Source: Actinoplanes siamensis (GTDB lineage Bacteria; Actinomycetota; Actinomycetes; Mycobacteriales; Micromonosporaceae). From it: a DNA stretch of 64,000 nucleotides. The stretch covers positions 103,726 through 167,725 of the forward strand of contig NZ_BOMW01000024.1 of assembly GCF_016862395.1 (NCBI RefSeq), written 5' to 3'. Both the position numbers and the translations under genes were made by a program. The notes beneath the pieces are model-generated. The model worked only from the letters and a program-made list of their open reading frames with translations. It was not told the origin of the DNA and did no database searches. This document shows positions 55,247-64,000 of this stretch, one piece after another. Positions within the stretch are counted from its first letter, which is position 1. The number at the start of each line of letters is the position of its first letter.

Positions 55247-56197
55247 TTACGCGGCGGTGGCGAACTGGTTGGCGGGGCGCGGCAGCCCGAGCGTGTCCCG
55301 CAGGGTCGGCCCGGTCACCGGCGCGCGGCCCAGCACGGCGGCGATCCGGGGCAGGTCGGCGACCGGGTCGGCCAGGCGCAGGCGGACGCCGTCGACGATC
55401 GGGCCCAGCGTCTCGACCAGCTCCCGCAGGTCGCCGGGCGTCCCGGCGGACAGGCCGCCGGGCGTCTCCGGAAGGCCGCCCCACGTGTCGGCCGGGCCGC
55501 CGGCCCCTACCGCGACGTCGGCGAAGACCAGCGGCGCCCCGTCGGCCCGCGCGCGCCGCGCCCGGTCGGCGACCTCGTCGATGGTGGTCGCCGCGACCAG
55601 GACCACGTCGAGCCGGCCGGTGACGCCCAGGTCGTCCGCGCCCAGCACTACCGGCTGCCCCTGCGGCGGCCGTGGCGTGATCAGCGGCCCGACCACGGAG
55701 AACCGCGCGCCGGTGAAGTTCACGTGGTGCACCTTGTCGGCGTCCAGGAAGCGGCCGGTGGCGCGGTCCCGGATGACCGCGTCGTCCTCCCACGAGTCCC
55801 ACAGCCGCCGCGCCACGTCGATCACGTCGGCGATCTCCTGTCGCAGGTCCGGACCGGCCAGCGGCGGAATGCCGACCGTGGCGTACGCCGCGGGGCTGCT
55901 CTCCGCGCCGACCACCCAGGCGCCGCGGCCGAGCGACGCGTGGTCCAGCGAGGCCACCTGCGTGGCCAGGTGGAACGGCTCGGTGACGGTGACGTGCAGG
56001 TTCGGCGCGAGACCGATCCGCGTGGTGCGCCGGGCGAGGTGGGCGGCCCGGACGCCGGCCTCGATCCGGCCGGTGGCCAGCGGCGAGTCCGCGATGGTGA
56101 CCAGGGCGAATCCGGCCGCCTCGGCGTCGGCCACCAGGCCCGCGCCGGCCGGCACGGCACCGATCTCCAGCGCGAGGTGGGGTAGTGGTTGGCTCAT
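55247..56197 (-). CDS. second LLM-class flavin-dependent oxidoreductase
   Basis: 316 aa luciferase-like barrel: FALVTIADSPLATGRIEAGV, TTRIGLAPNLHVTVTEPFHL, ASLDHASLGRGAWVVGAESS, KVHHVNFTGARFSVVGPLIT. ATG 56197 has AAGGGAGG five bases upstream. It lies 23 bases from the MFS gene and 11 from the NtaA-like gene, so the three form one operon. The pairing of two LLM enzymes with an exporter suits uptake or detoxification of one compound class, which is not identified. Confidence 0.87.
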   Translation of the reverse strand: MSQPLPHLALEIGAVPAGAGLVADAEAAGFALVTIADSPLATGRIEAGVRAAHLARRTTRIGLAPNLHVTVTEPFHLATQVASLDHASLGRGAWVVGAESSPAAYATVGIPPLAGPDLRQEIADVIDVARRLWDSWEDDAVIRDRATGRFLDADKVHHVNFTGARFSVVGPLITPRPPQGQPVVLGADDLGVTGRLDVVLVAATTIDEVADRARRARADGAPLVFADVAVGAGGPADTWGGLPETPGGLSAGTPGDLRELVETLGPIVDGVRLRLADPVADLPRIAAVLGRAPVTGPTLRDTLGLPRPANQFATAA

Positions 56198-56220
56198 CAG
56201 ACCTCCCTTTCCTGGAAAGC

Positions 56221-57678
56221 CTATAGCTTAGATAGGGTATCTGCCGGGGTTGCCCGTGTCACACCGGTGCGGATGTCGAGGGCCGCGCAGGTGGCCGACA
56301 GGATCATCATGACCAGGCAGATCGTCAGCCCCCGGGAGGCGGCGGCCGGCCCGAGCGCGCCGACCAGGATGCCGGTCACCGCGGCCGTTGCCAGGGTCGC
56401 CGAGATGCGCTGGGACACCTGCAGGAACGCGCCGGCCAGCCCGGCCACCGCGGCCGGCGCGTGGGCCAGGGTCAGCGCCTGGTTCGGGGAGATGATCAGC
56501 CCGCCGGCGATGCCCATGGCCAGCTGGGTGAGTGTGATCCCGGCGCCGAGGGCGGCGCCGGAGGTGGTGTGCAGCACGACGATCGTGGTGGCGATGGCCA
56601 GCGACGACGCGCCGAGGGCGGCCACTACGCTCGGCCGGCCGTACCGGCTGACCAGGCGCCAGCTCTGCGACGACGAGATCGCGAACCCGAGCGCGCTGGG
56701 CAGCGTGACGAGCGCGGTGCGCAGCGGCGGCCAGCCGAGACCGTCCTGCAGGTACAGCACCAGCACCAGCGTGGTCGACAGCGACGCGCCGAACTGGAAC
56801 ATCGCGGTCAGGGTGCCGAGGCGGAAGCCGCGGTTGCCGAGCAGCGCCGGGATCAGCACCGGGATGCGCCCGGACCGCGCGTAGCGGACCTCCCAGCCGG
56901 CCAGCGCGGCGGCCGCGGCCAGCGCCGCGAGGATCCACAGGAAGGCCGGGGGCCCTTGGCCGGCGGGCAGGACGAACGGCAGCAGCAGTCCGAGAGTGAT
57001 CAGCCCGAGCAGGGACAGGCCGGGCAGGTCGAGGGTGGTGCGCCCGGCGACCGGCCGGCGGTGGTCCGGCAGCAGGAGAATCGCCAGGGGTACGGTGACG
57101 AGCCCGAACGGCACGTTGAGCAGCAGCACCAGCCGCCAGCCCAGGTCGTTCCCGGCGGTGTCGAGCACCAGTCCGCCCAGTGGCGGCCCGACGATGCCGG
57201 CGATGCCGCCCACCGTGGCGTAGGCGCCGAGCGCCCGGGTGCGCTCCGGTCCGGTCCAGAGGTCCTGGATGATGCCGTACACCTGCGGATTGACCGTGCC
57301 CGCGCCGGCGCCCTGCGCCAGTCGGGCCACCGCGACCACCCACGGCTCGGTCGCCGTCCCCGCGACGACGGCGGCCACGGTGAACAGCGCGACGCCGCCG
57401 GCGAACAGCCACTTGCGCCCGTGCGCGTCGCCGAGCCGCCCGGCCGGCACGAGCGCCAGGCCGAACGCGAGCGAGTACCCCGCGATGATCCACTGCAGGG
57501 TGGCCGGGCCGGCGCCGAGCGACTCGCGCAGCGCGGGGATCGCCGTGGTCAGGCTGGACTGGTCGAGGAGCGTGGTGAAAGCGGCGCAGAGGCAGACGAG
57601 CAGCGGCGGGCCGGACCGGTTGGGCACCGCCTCACCGTATGCCATCAATTCGGTAGGTGATGTAGAGATAGTGGTCAC
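56221..57678 (-). CDS. MFS transporter, DHA2-type (14-span drug/H+ antiporter)
   Basis: 485 aa with 14 hydrophobic segments. Motif A is GRLGDAHGRKWLFAGG and motif C-like GGIAGIVGPPLGGLVLDTAG, typical of DHA2 exporters. First gene of the operon with two LLM monooxygenases. GTG 57678 is used; ATG 57645 is an alternative, and neither has a good ribosome binding site. Confidence 0.9.
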   Translation of the reverse strand: MTTISTSPTELMAYGEAVPNRSGPPLLVCLCAAFTTLLDQSSLTTAIPALRESLGAGPATLQWIIAGYSLAFGLALVPAGRLGDAHGRKWLFAGGVALFTVAAVVAGTATEPWVVAVARLAQGAGAGTVNPQVYGIIQDLWTGPERTRALGAYATVGGIAGIVGPPLGGLVLDTAGNDLGWRLVLLLNVPFGLVTVPLAILLLPDHRRPVAGRTTLDLPGLSLLGLITLGLLLPFVLPAGQGPPAFLWILAALAAAAALAGWEVRYARSGRIPVLIPALLGNRGFRLGTLTAMFQFGASLSTTLVLVLYLQDGLGWPPLRTALVTLPSALGFAISSSQSWRLVSRYGRPSVVAALGASSLAIATTIVVLHTTSGAALGAGITLTQLAMGIAGGLIISPNQALTLAHAPAAVAGLAGAFLQVSQRISATLATAAVTGILVGALGPAAASRGLTICLVMMILSATCAALDIRTGVTRATPADTLSKL

Positions 57679-57727
57679 GCCGGCCGGATGCTGACGACCG
57701 CCGGCCGGTGGCCTATTTCTGATCTTC

Positions 57728-57733
57728 TATAGT
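57728..57733 (+). promoter_or_regulatory. -10 element of the lipoprotein gene
   Basis: TATAGT is followed seven bases later by the GTG at 57741, which suggests a leaderless transcript. No good -35 was found. Confidence 0.4.
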
Positions 57734-57740
57734 GGCCGCC

Positions 57741-58337
57741 GTGCATGATCACATACGGCGGTTCGTCATCGCGGGCGTGCTGCTGGCCGGCGGGCTGACG
57801 CCGGCCGGCTGCGGCGCCCGGCAAGTGCCGCCGTCGCCGGGGGTCGTCCAGCCGTCGCCCGATCTCGCGCGGGCGGCCGCCCGGCTGGGCCAGGAATCGG
57901 CCCGCTTCACCGTGGTGACCGGCGACGAGAAGGTCTCCGGCGTGATCGACCAGGCCACCGGGAACTGGGAGATGACAGGCAGGGGGTACGTCGTCCGCCG
58001 CCTCGGCCCGGACGTGTACGTCAAGCTGAGCGCGGAGCCGGCGCACAGCGGTTACCCCGGGCAGTACGCCGCCGACCTGGGCAGGTGGGTCCACGTGGCA
58101 GTGCCGGCCGGCGATGCCCCGGCCTTCGGCGAGGACTTCCCGTGGGCGCCCGCCCGCGCCGCGGCCACCGTGGACCTGGACGTGGACGGGCGGTTCAGCC
58201 GGGTCACCGTGCGGGACCCGGCCATGGTCGTCAGCTACTCGGACTACGGGGTGGCCGTGCGGGTCACGGCCCCACCCGCGAGCGAGACGATCGAGGACCA
58301 CCTGTTCACGCTCGCCAACCTCGGCGAGCTCTTCTGA
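57741..58337 (+). CDS. secreted lipoprotein, LppX/LprG-like fold
   Basis: 198 aa. The lipoprotein signal (RRFVIAGVLLAGGLTPAGC) ends in a lipobox, Cys27. The mature part (SARFTVVTGDEKVSGVIDQA, VVRRLGPDVYVKLS, ATVDLDVDGRFSRVTV) has the alternating strands of the half-barrel lipoproteins that carry lipids or serve at the cell surface. GTG 57741 is favoured over 57732 because of the -10 at 57728. It is convergent with the CAP-domain gene, leaving only three bases between the stops. Confidence 0.75.
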   Translation: MHDHIRRFVIAGVLLAGGLTPAGCGARQVPPSPGVVQPSPDLARAAARLGQESARFTVVTGDEKVSGVIDQATGNWEMTGRGYVVRRLGPDVYVKLSAEPAHSGYPGQYAADLGRWVHVAVPAGDAPAFGEDFPWAPARAAATVDLDVDGRFSRVTVRDPAMVVSYSDYGVAVRVTAPPASETIEDHLFTLANLGELF

Positions 58338-58340
58338 CGG

Positions 58341-58841
58341 TCAGTAACCGAAGTCCTGGGTGTAGTACGGGGCGCCGTTCGCCGCGTGGACCGCGCCCAC
58401 GCCGACCGTGGTCGACTGGCAGTTCAGGATGTTGGACCGGTGCCCGGCGCTGTGCATCCAGGCGTTCATGACCTCGGCGGCGCTGCGGTAGCCCCAGGCG
58501 ATGTTCTCGGCGGACGGCGACCGGTAGCCGGCGGCCTTGACGCGGGCCACGAAGGTGGAGCCGCCGTCGCCGGTGTGCGAGAACGAGCCGGTCCGGGCCA
58601 TCCACGCGCTGTGACCGCGGGCGGCCTCGGTCAGCCGGGCGTCGACGCTCAGGGCCGGGCAGCCGTGCTGAGCGCGCTGCTCGTTGGTGAGGCGGACGAG
58701 GTCGGCCTGCAAGGCCTGCTCGGAGGCTTTGACCTCGGCCCTGACCGGCGCGGCCTCGGCCGAGGACGCGGTCGTCACGACGCCGGCCGCGGCCGGGACG
58801 ACGAGGGCGGCCAGGGCGAAGCGGCGGAGGAGAGAGCGCAA
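58341..58841 (-). CDS. secreted CAP/SCP-domain protein
   Basis: 166 aa. The signal peptide (LLRRFALAALVVPAAAGVV) ends near SSAEAAP. The CAP domain has HSAWMARTGSFSHTGDG, AENIAWGYRSAAEVMNAW, MHSAGHRSNILNCQ and GAPYYTQDFGY, with the His/Glu set of the family. TTG 58841 is used because AAAGGG lies eight bases upstream. Such proteins are extracellular; the target is unknown. Confidence 0.9.
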   Translation of the reverse strand: MRSLLRRFALAALVVPAAAGVVTTASSAEAAPVRAEVKASEQALQADLVRLTNEQRAQHGCPALSVDARLTEAARGHSAWMARTGSFSHTGDGGSTFVARVKAAGYRSPSAENIAWGYRSAAEVMNAWMHSAGHRSNILNCQSTTVGVGAVHAANGAPYYTQDFGY

Positions 58842-58972
58842 GATCCAAACCCTTTCGGAGTACGTGGCCCGGCGGGTCCGCCGGTGTCACCGTTCTCTTC
58901 GTCGGGCTCGGGTGGCCGGTGATGGCAGGTCGGTGGCCCTCCGGTCGCCGTTCGGTTGCCGGCGTCGCCGGT

Positions 58973-59017
58973 GCCGGTGCCCGGGAGCGCGGGGCTCGTG
59001 TGCTCCCGGGCACCGGC
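58973..59017 (-). terminator. hairpin terminator after the ricin-lectin/beta-helix gene
   Basis: Perfect 16-bp arms GCCGGTGCCCGGGAGC / GCTCCCGGGCACCGGC with a 13-base loop, two bases beyond the stop codon at 59020. Confidence 0.75.
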
Positions 59018-59019
59018 GG

Positions 59020-61227
<2,208 letters not shown>

Positions 61228-61293
61228 CTCGGGCCCTTCATGGGGAAATCGGGGGAGAGGCGCCCAGCATTCGCCTATGTCATCAGGCCCTCA

Positions 61294-61322
61294 AGGTTCT
61301 TTAAGGTTCCTTTAATGGTTCC
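61294..61322. promoter_or_regulatory. three GGTTC repeats in the gap upstream of the beta-helix gene
   Basis: AAGGTTCTTT, AAGGTTCCTTT and AATGGTTCC have GGTTC at 61295, 61305 and 61317, that is 10-12 bp apart, about one helix turn. The rest of 61228-61641 is intergenic: the left side should carry the promoter of the leftward beta-helix gene and the right side that of the sigma factor gene. A response regulator or PhoP-like site is possible. Confidence 0.4.
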
Positions 61323-61641
61323 GCAACACGTCAATTTGTTACATCGGGTGCAGGTAGCCCCGTCTTCGACCGAGCCGTCCCGGTCCGGCAGCCGGGTTCG
61401 GGGTGAACGTCGCGCAGCCGGTCCTGGAGGGGCGTCGCGCGGCTGGCCCGGCCGTCAGCATCAGTCGACGCCCGATCGACGGGCGCGGCGCGGGATCCGG
61501 GCGGATCCCGTGAATCATGCCCGGATTCCGTGCTCGGGTTCCCCCGCGGGCATGACACAGGGGATTTCCCCGGCGCGACGCGGCCCCGGCCGCCGGCAGT
61601 CTGCAGTGGTCAGCGAGACGCGAGCAGGGGGAGTGGCGGAC

Positions 61642-62208
61642 ATGCGGCAGGCGGTGGTCCAGGACCTGACAGCTGTGGTACGCGACGCGCGGGCCGGCGA
61701 CGAGCTGGCCTGGCGCGAGCTCGTCCAGGTGTACGGCCCCCGGTTGCGCGCGATCGCCCGGCGGTTCCGCATCCCACCGGACCAGGCCGGCGATCTGCTG
61801 CAGGCCACGTGGCTGCAACTGGTCAACGGGATCGACCGGCTGCAGTGCCCCGAGGCGGTCGGGTCCTGGCTGGCCGTGACGATGCGGCGGTTCTGCCTGC
61901 AGGCGGTGGCGGGCCGGGAACGGGAGTGCCCGGTGACCGGTCTGGACGAGTGGCTGACACAGCCGGGCGACGCGCCGGAGGCGAGCCTCCTACGGGCGGA
62001 GCAGGCAGCCAGCGTGCGACGTGCGCTCGCCCGGCTGCCGGAGCGTCAGCGGCGGCTGCTGTGGCAGCTGGCGACAGATCCGGATGCGCGGTACACCGAG
62101 ATCAGCGCCCGGCTGGACATCCCGGTCGGAGCGATCGGGCCGACCCGCGCGCGGGCGCTGGGCCGGTTGCGGCGCCTGCTCCGCGACGAGGAACGGGCCC
62201 GTCTCTAG
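61642..62208 (+). CDS. RNA polymerase sigma factor, ECF-like
   Basis: 188 aa. Region 2: DELAWRELVQVYGPRLRAIA, then DLLQATWLQLVNGIDRL. Region 4: RALARLPERQRRLLWQLATD, then ARYTEISARLDIPVGAIGPT. No anti-sigma gene is adjacent. ATG 61642 has AGGGGGAG eight bases upstream. Confidence 0.9.
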   Translation: MRQAVVQDLTAVVRDARAGDELAWRELVQVYGPRLRAIARRFRIPPDQAGDLLQATWLQLVNGIDRLQCPEAVGSWLAVTMRRFCLQAVAGRERECPVTGLDEWLTQPGDAPEASLLRAEQAASVRRALARLPERQRRLLWQLATDPDARYTEISARLDIPVGAIGPTRARALGRLRRLLRDEERARL

Positions 62209-62240
62209 ACCCGCGCCCGTTCTCCAGGTCCGTGGCCTTC

Positions 62241-62283
62241 TCCGGATCCGGGTCCTTCCGGATCCGCTGCCTTCTCCGGATCC
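62241..62283. repeat. three copies of TCCGGATCC after the sigma factor gene
   Basis: TCCGGATCC occurs at 62241-62249, 62257-62265 and 62275-62283, each preceded by a pyrimidine tract (CTTC, CCT, CTTC). The core GGATCC is self-complementary. It lies in the gap before the convergent hydrolase gene and may fold as the sigma gene terminator. Confidence 0.45.
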
Positions 62284-62393
62284 ACAATCCTGCGGCCGGA
62301 CCGGGCCCGGCGCGCTTTTCTGATGCCGCGCCGGGACGCGGCCCTGTCCTGCGTCCCCGATTCCGTGCCCGGCTCGGGTGTTGTCGCGCGGTT

Positions 62394-62966
62394 CTAGATT
62401 CGTGCCCGGACCGAGTCCTGGACCCGCAGCGCGAACGCCGCCGGATCGCGCAGGTGCGGGAACGGGCCGTCGGCGGTCTGCGTCCGCGGCGCCGCGGACC
62501 ATCCGCGGTAGGCCGCCGCCAGTGCCGGGTCTACCCGGCGCACGGCGAACTGACGGTAGGCCTCGGGCACGGCAGCCAGGTCCGGTTCCGGACTGCCGTT
62601 CACCACGATCACATCCTGTACGGCGTAACGCTCGGCGAACGTGTGCGCGAGCGATGCGGACCCGCCGTGCGCGACCAGCACCGGGGCGCGGTGCAGGTCC
62701 AGCCCTCGCACCAGCAGCGCGAGATCCTGAGCCAACCCGGACGGATTGTCGCGGGCCGGGGAGTCGCCGTGCCCGGGCAGGTCCACCGCTACCGCGGCGC
62801 AGCTGCCGTCCAGCTCGGCGGCGACCGGCCACCACATCGTGCGGTCGTAGAACAGTCCGTGCAGCAGGACGACGGGACGCCCGAATCGTCCCCAGCGGTC
62901 GTAGACGAGCCGGTTGCGAGGAGTGCCGTGGCAATGGGTGGTGCGGCGTGGCGGTTGCGGAGACAT
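62394..62966 (-). CDS. alpha/beta hydrolase-like protein, nucleophile missing and C-terminus short
   Basis: 190 aa. The oxyanion side PVVLLHGLFYDRTMW and the strand before the nucleophile elbow are clear, but the elbow reads VLVAHGGSASLA, so Gly replaces the nucleophilic Ser of GHSxG (HGG at 100-102). The protein is about 80 residues shorter than usual and lacks the His-bearing C-terminal part. It is either a non-catalytic binding form or a decaying gene. It is convergent with the sigma factor. Confidence 0.7.
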   Translation of the reverse strand: MSPQPPRRTTHCHGTPRNRLVYDRWGRFGRPVVLLHGLFYDRTMWWPVAAELDGSCAAVAVDLPGHGDSPARDNPSGLAQDLALLVRGLDLHRAPVLVAHGGSASLAHTFAERYAVQDVIVVNGSPEPDLAAVPEAYRQFAVRRVDPALAAAYRGWSAAPRTQTADGPFPHLRDPAAFALRVQDSVRARI

Positions 62967-63080
62967 GCTTACGGCTTCCCAAGCTTCGCGGGGGCTGAAA
63001 CATCCGGATCAACGACGACCGGGGGAGTTCCGGTTACGCCGCCGCCGTGCCTTTCCCGCGAACGCCGGCCGACTCCCGGG

Positions 63081-63896
63081 TCAGGTCGCGAGGAACTCGC
63101 GGGCGCCGCGCAGGCGGGTGGTCAGGCGGCTCCGGGTGGCTCGACAGTCCAGGCGTACGGCGACGGCGCCGGGTAGTCCGCTCGCCGCCCGCAGAGCGGT
63201 GGGCAGGGCTTTCCCGTCCAGGCCGGCGCGCCGGGCGATCAGGACGCCGAGCTCGTGGCGGCTGGTCGCGTCGGACCCGGCGACGTGGTGCACGCCGGGC
63301 TCGGCGGTCAGTTCCAGGATCGCGGCCGCGAGGTCGCCGACGTGGACCGGGCAGCGGATGTCATCGGTGAACAGGGCCCCGCTCCGCGTTCCGGTGGCGA
63401 GCTCGCGGACGAACGTCTCGGTGGGCGATCCCCCCTTGCCGACGATCAGCGACGTACGCACGATGGCCGCCTCCGGCACCGATCCGCGCACCGCGACCTC
63501 GGCCGCGGCCTTGGCCGCCCCGTAGGGCGTGATCGGATCCGGCACCGCCGTCTCGTCGTAGGAGCCGGCCGCGCCGGAGAAGATCGCGTCGCTGGAGACG
63601 TGCACGAGGCGCGCTCGCGCCAGCGCGGCGGCCGCGGCGACGTGCATGGCGCCCTCCGCGGTGGTCACCCAGTCCGCCTGCTGATATGCCGCGTTGACGA
63701 TCACCTCCGGTTCGATCTCACCGACCAGTCGTGCGACCGCGGCCCGGTCGCGGATGTCGAGTCGCCGCCCGCCGGGCTTGCTGTGCGCGGTCGCCGTGAC
63801 GTGGTGACCGGCTGCCGCCGCCTGCCGCACCACCTCGCGCCCGAGGAACCCACTACCGCCGATCACCAGCAGTCTCGTCGCCCTGTCGATGGACAT
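63081..63896 (-). CDS. SDR/RmlD-like NAD(P)-binding reductase
   Basis: 271 aa. N-terminal LLVIGGSGFLGREVVRQAAA; then VIVNAAYQQADWV; active-site Ser/Tyr-Lys set in VHVSSDAIFSGAAGSYDETA and PYGAAKAAAE. It resembles dTDP-4-dehydrorhamnose reductases (RfbD/RmlD) and atypical extended SDRs. ATG 63896. A 15-bp tandem repeat begins 17 bases upstream of its start codon. Confidence 0.85.
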   Translation of the reverse strand: MSIDRATRLLVIGGSGFLGREVVRQAAAAGHHVTATAHSKPGGRRLDIRDRAAVARLVGEIEPEVIVNAAYQQADWVTTAEGAMHVAAAAALARARLVHVSSDAIFSGAAGSYDETAVPDPITPYGAAKAAAEVAVRGSVPEAAIVRTSLIVGKGGSPTETFVRELATGTRSGALFTDDIRCPVHVGDLAAAILELTAEPGVHHVAGSDATSRHELGVLIARRAGLDGKALPTALRAASGLPGAVAVRLDCRATRSRLTTRLRGAREFLAT

Positions 63897-63912
63897 GGGC
63901 GACAAGTCTGCC

Positions 63913-64000
63913 CCAGCGACCGCCCGGCCAGCGACCGCCCGGCCAGCGACCGCCCGGCCAGCGACCGCCCGGCCAGCGACCGCCCGGCCAGCGACCGCCC
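63913..64000. repeat. 15-bp tandem repeat, about six copies, continuing beyond the window
   Basis: The unit CCAGCGACCGCCCGG repeats exactly from 63913 to the window end with no mismatch seen. It lies directly upstream of the SDR gene, on the promoter side, so copy number could alter its expression. The other end is not visible. Confidence 0.95.

Overview
The window is roughly 70-75% G+C by eye, with G/C-ending codons, GTG and TTG starts, many ATGA start/stop overlaps, F420/biotin/P450-type actinobacterial genes and CebR-like operators. This points to an actinomycete chromosome, most likely Micromonosporaceae (Actinoplanes-like); the genus is an inference. No rRNA, tRNA, CRISPR array or intact insertion sequence was seen.

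Layout. 1-6.0 kb: a divergent sugar dehydrogenase / hexapeptide acetyltransferase pair (nucleotide-sugar type), a surface beta-propeller protein, a GNAT enzyme and a GlcD-GlcF-type flavin/iron-sulfur oxidoreductase. 6.5-11.7 kb: plant-polymer block with a secreted GH62 arabinofuranosidase carrying a ricin lectin, a Ser/Thr kinase whose ectodomain resembles CBM2, and a GH10-CBM2 xylanase; both hydrolases carry a CebR-like operator just downstream of similar promoters. 11.7-13.5 kb: two overlapping MEDS sensor genes, one ending in an anti-sigma-type ATPase and one in a STAS domain. 14.6-18.3 kb: furA-katG operon from an apparently leaderless promoter, then a Crp/Fnr regulator.

18.4-27.3 kb is the most unusual part. 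A caspase-like protease and a class III cyclase-like protein (overlapping, minus strand) face a tightly packed plus-strand operon of six genes: four proteins of unknown family (one with two membrane spans and coiled coils), a Ycf46-like AAA+ ATPase and a proline-rich membrane protein. It looks like a conflict or regulated-death locus built at the membrane. A second conflict-type gene lies at 50.6-53.7 kb: a trypsin-like/transmembrane/WD40 protein whose expected STAND NTPase is missing, with what reads like a piece of that domain lying inverted inside the gene.

27.4-32.7 kb: LysR/EamA divergent pair with a palindromic operator, a kinase of the APH fold, a frameshifted gene, a DUF2071 protein and a C45 autoproteolytic acyltransferase. 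33.2-40.6 kb: TetR-AtuA-acyl-CoA carboxylase beta/alpha-acyl-CoA dehydrogenase, an Atu-like branched acyl-CoA module. 40.9-46.3 kb: a fully overlapping operon of amine oxidase, 35-codon peptide, P450, O-methyltransferase and FAD hydroxylase, apparently a tailoring cassette without a scaffold enzyme. 46.3-50.6 kb: an SDR relic, a NADAR enzyme, a secreted HAF-repeat protein, a PPOX protein and small unknowns. 53.9-58.8 kb: MFS exporter with two flavin (LLM) monooxygenases, a lipoprotein and a CAP-domain protein. 59-64 kb: a large secreted ricin-lectin/beta-helix protein, an ECF-like sigma factor, a truncated hydrolase without its nucleophile, an RmlD-like reductase and a 15-bp tandem repeat running off the window end.
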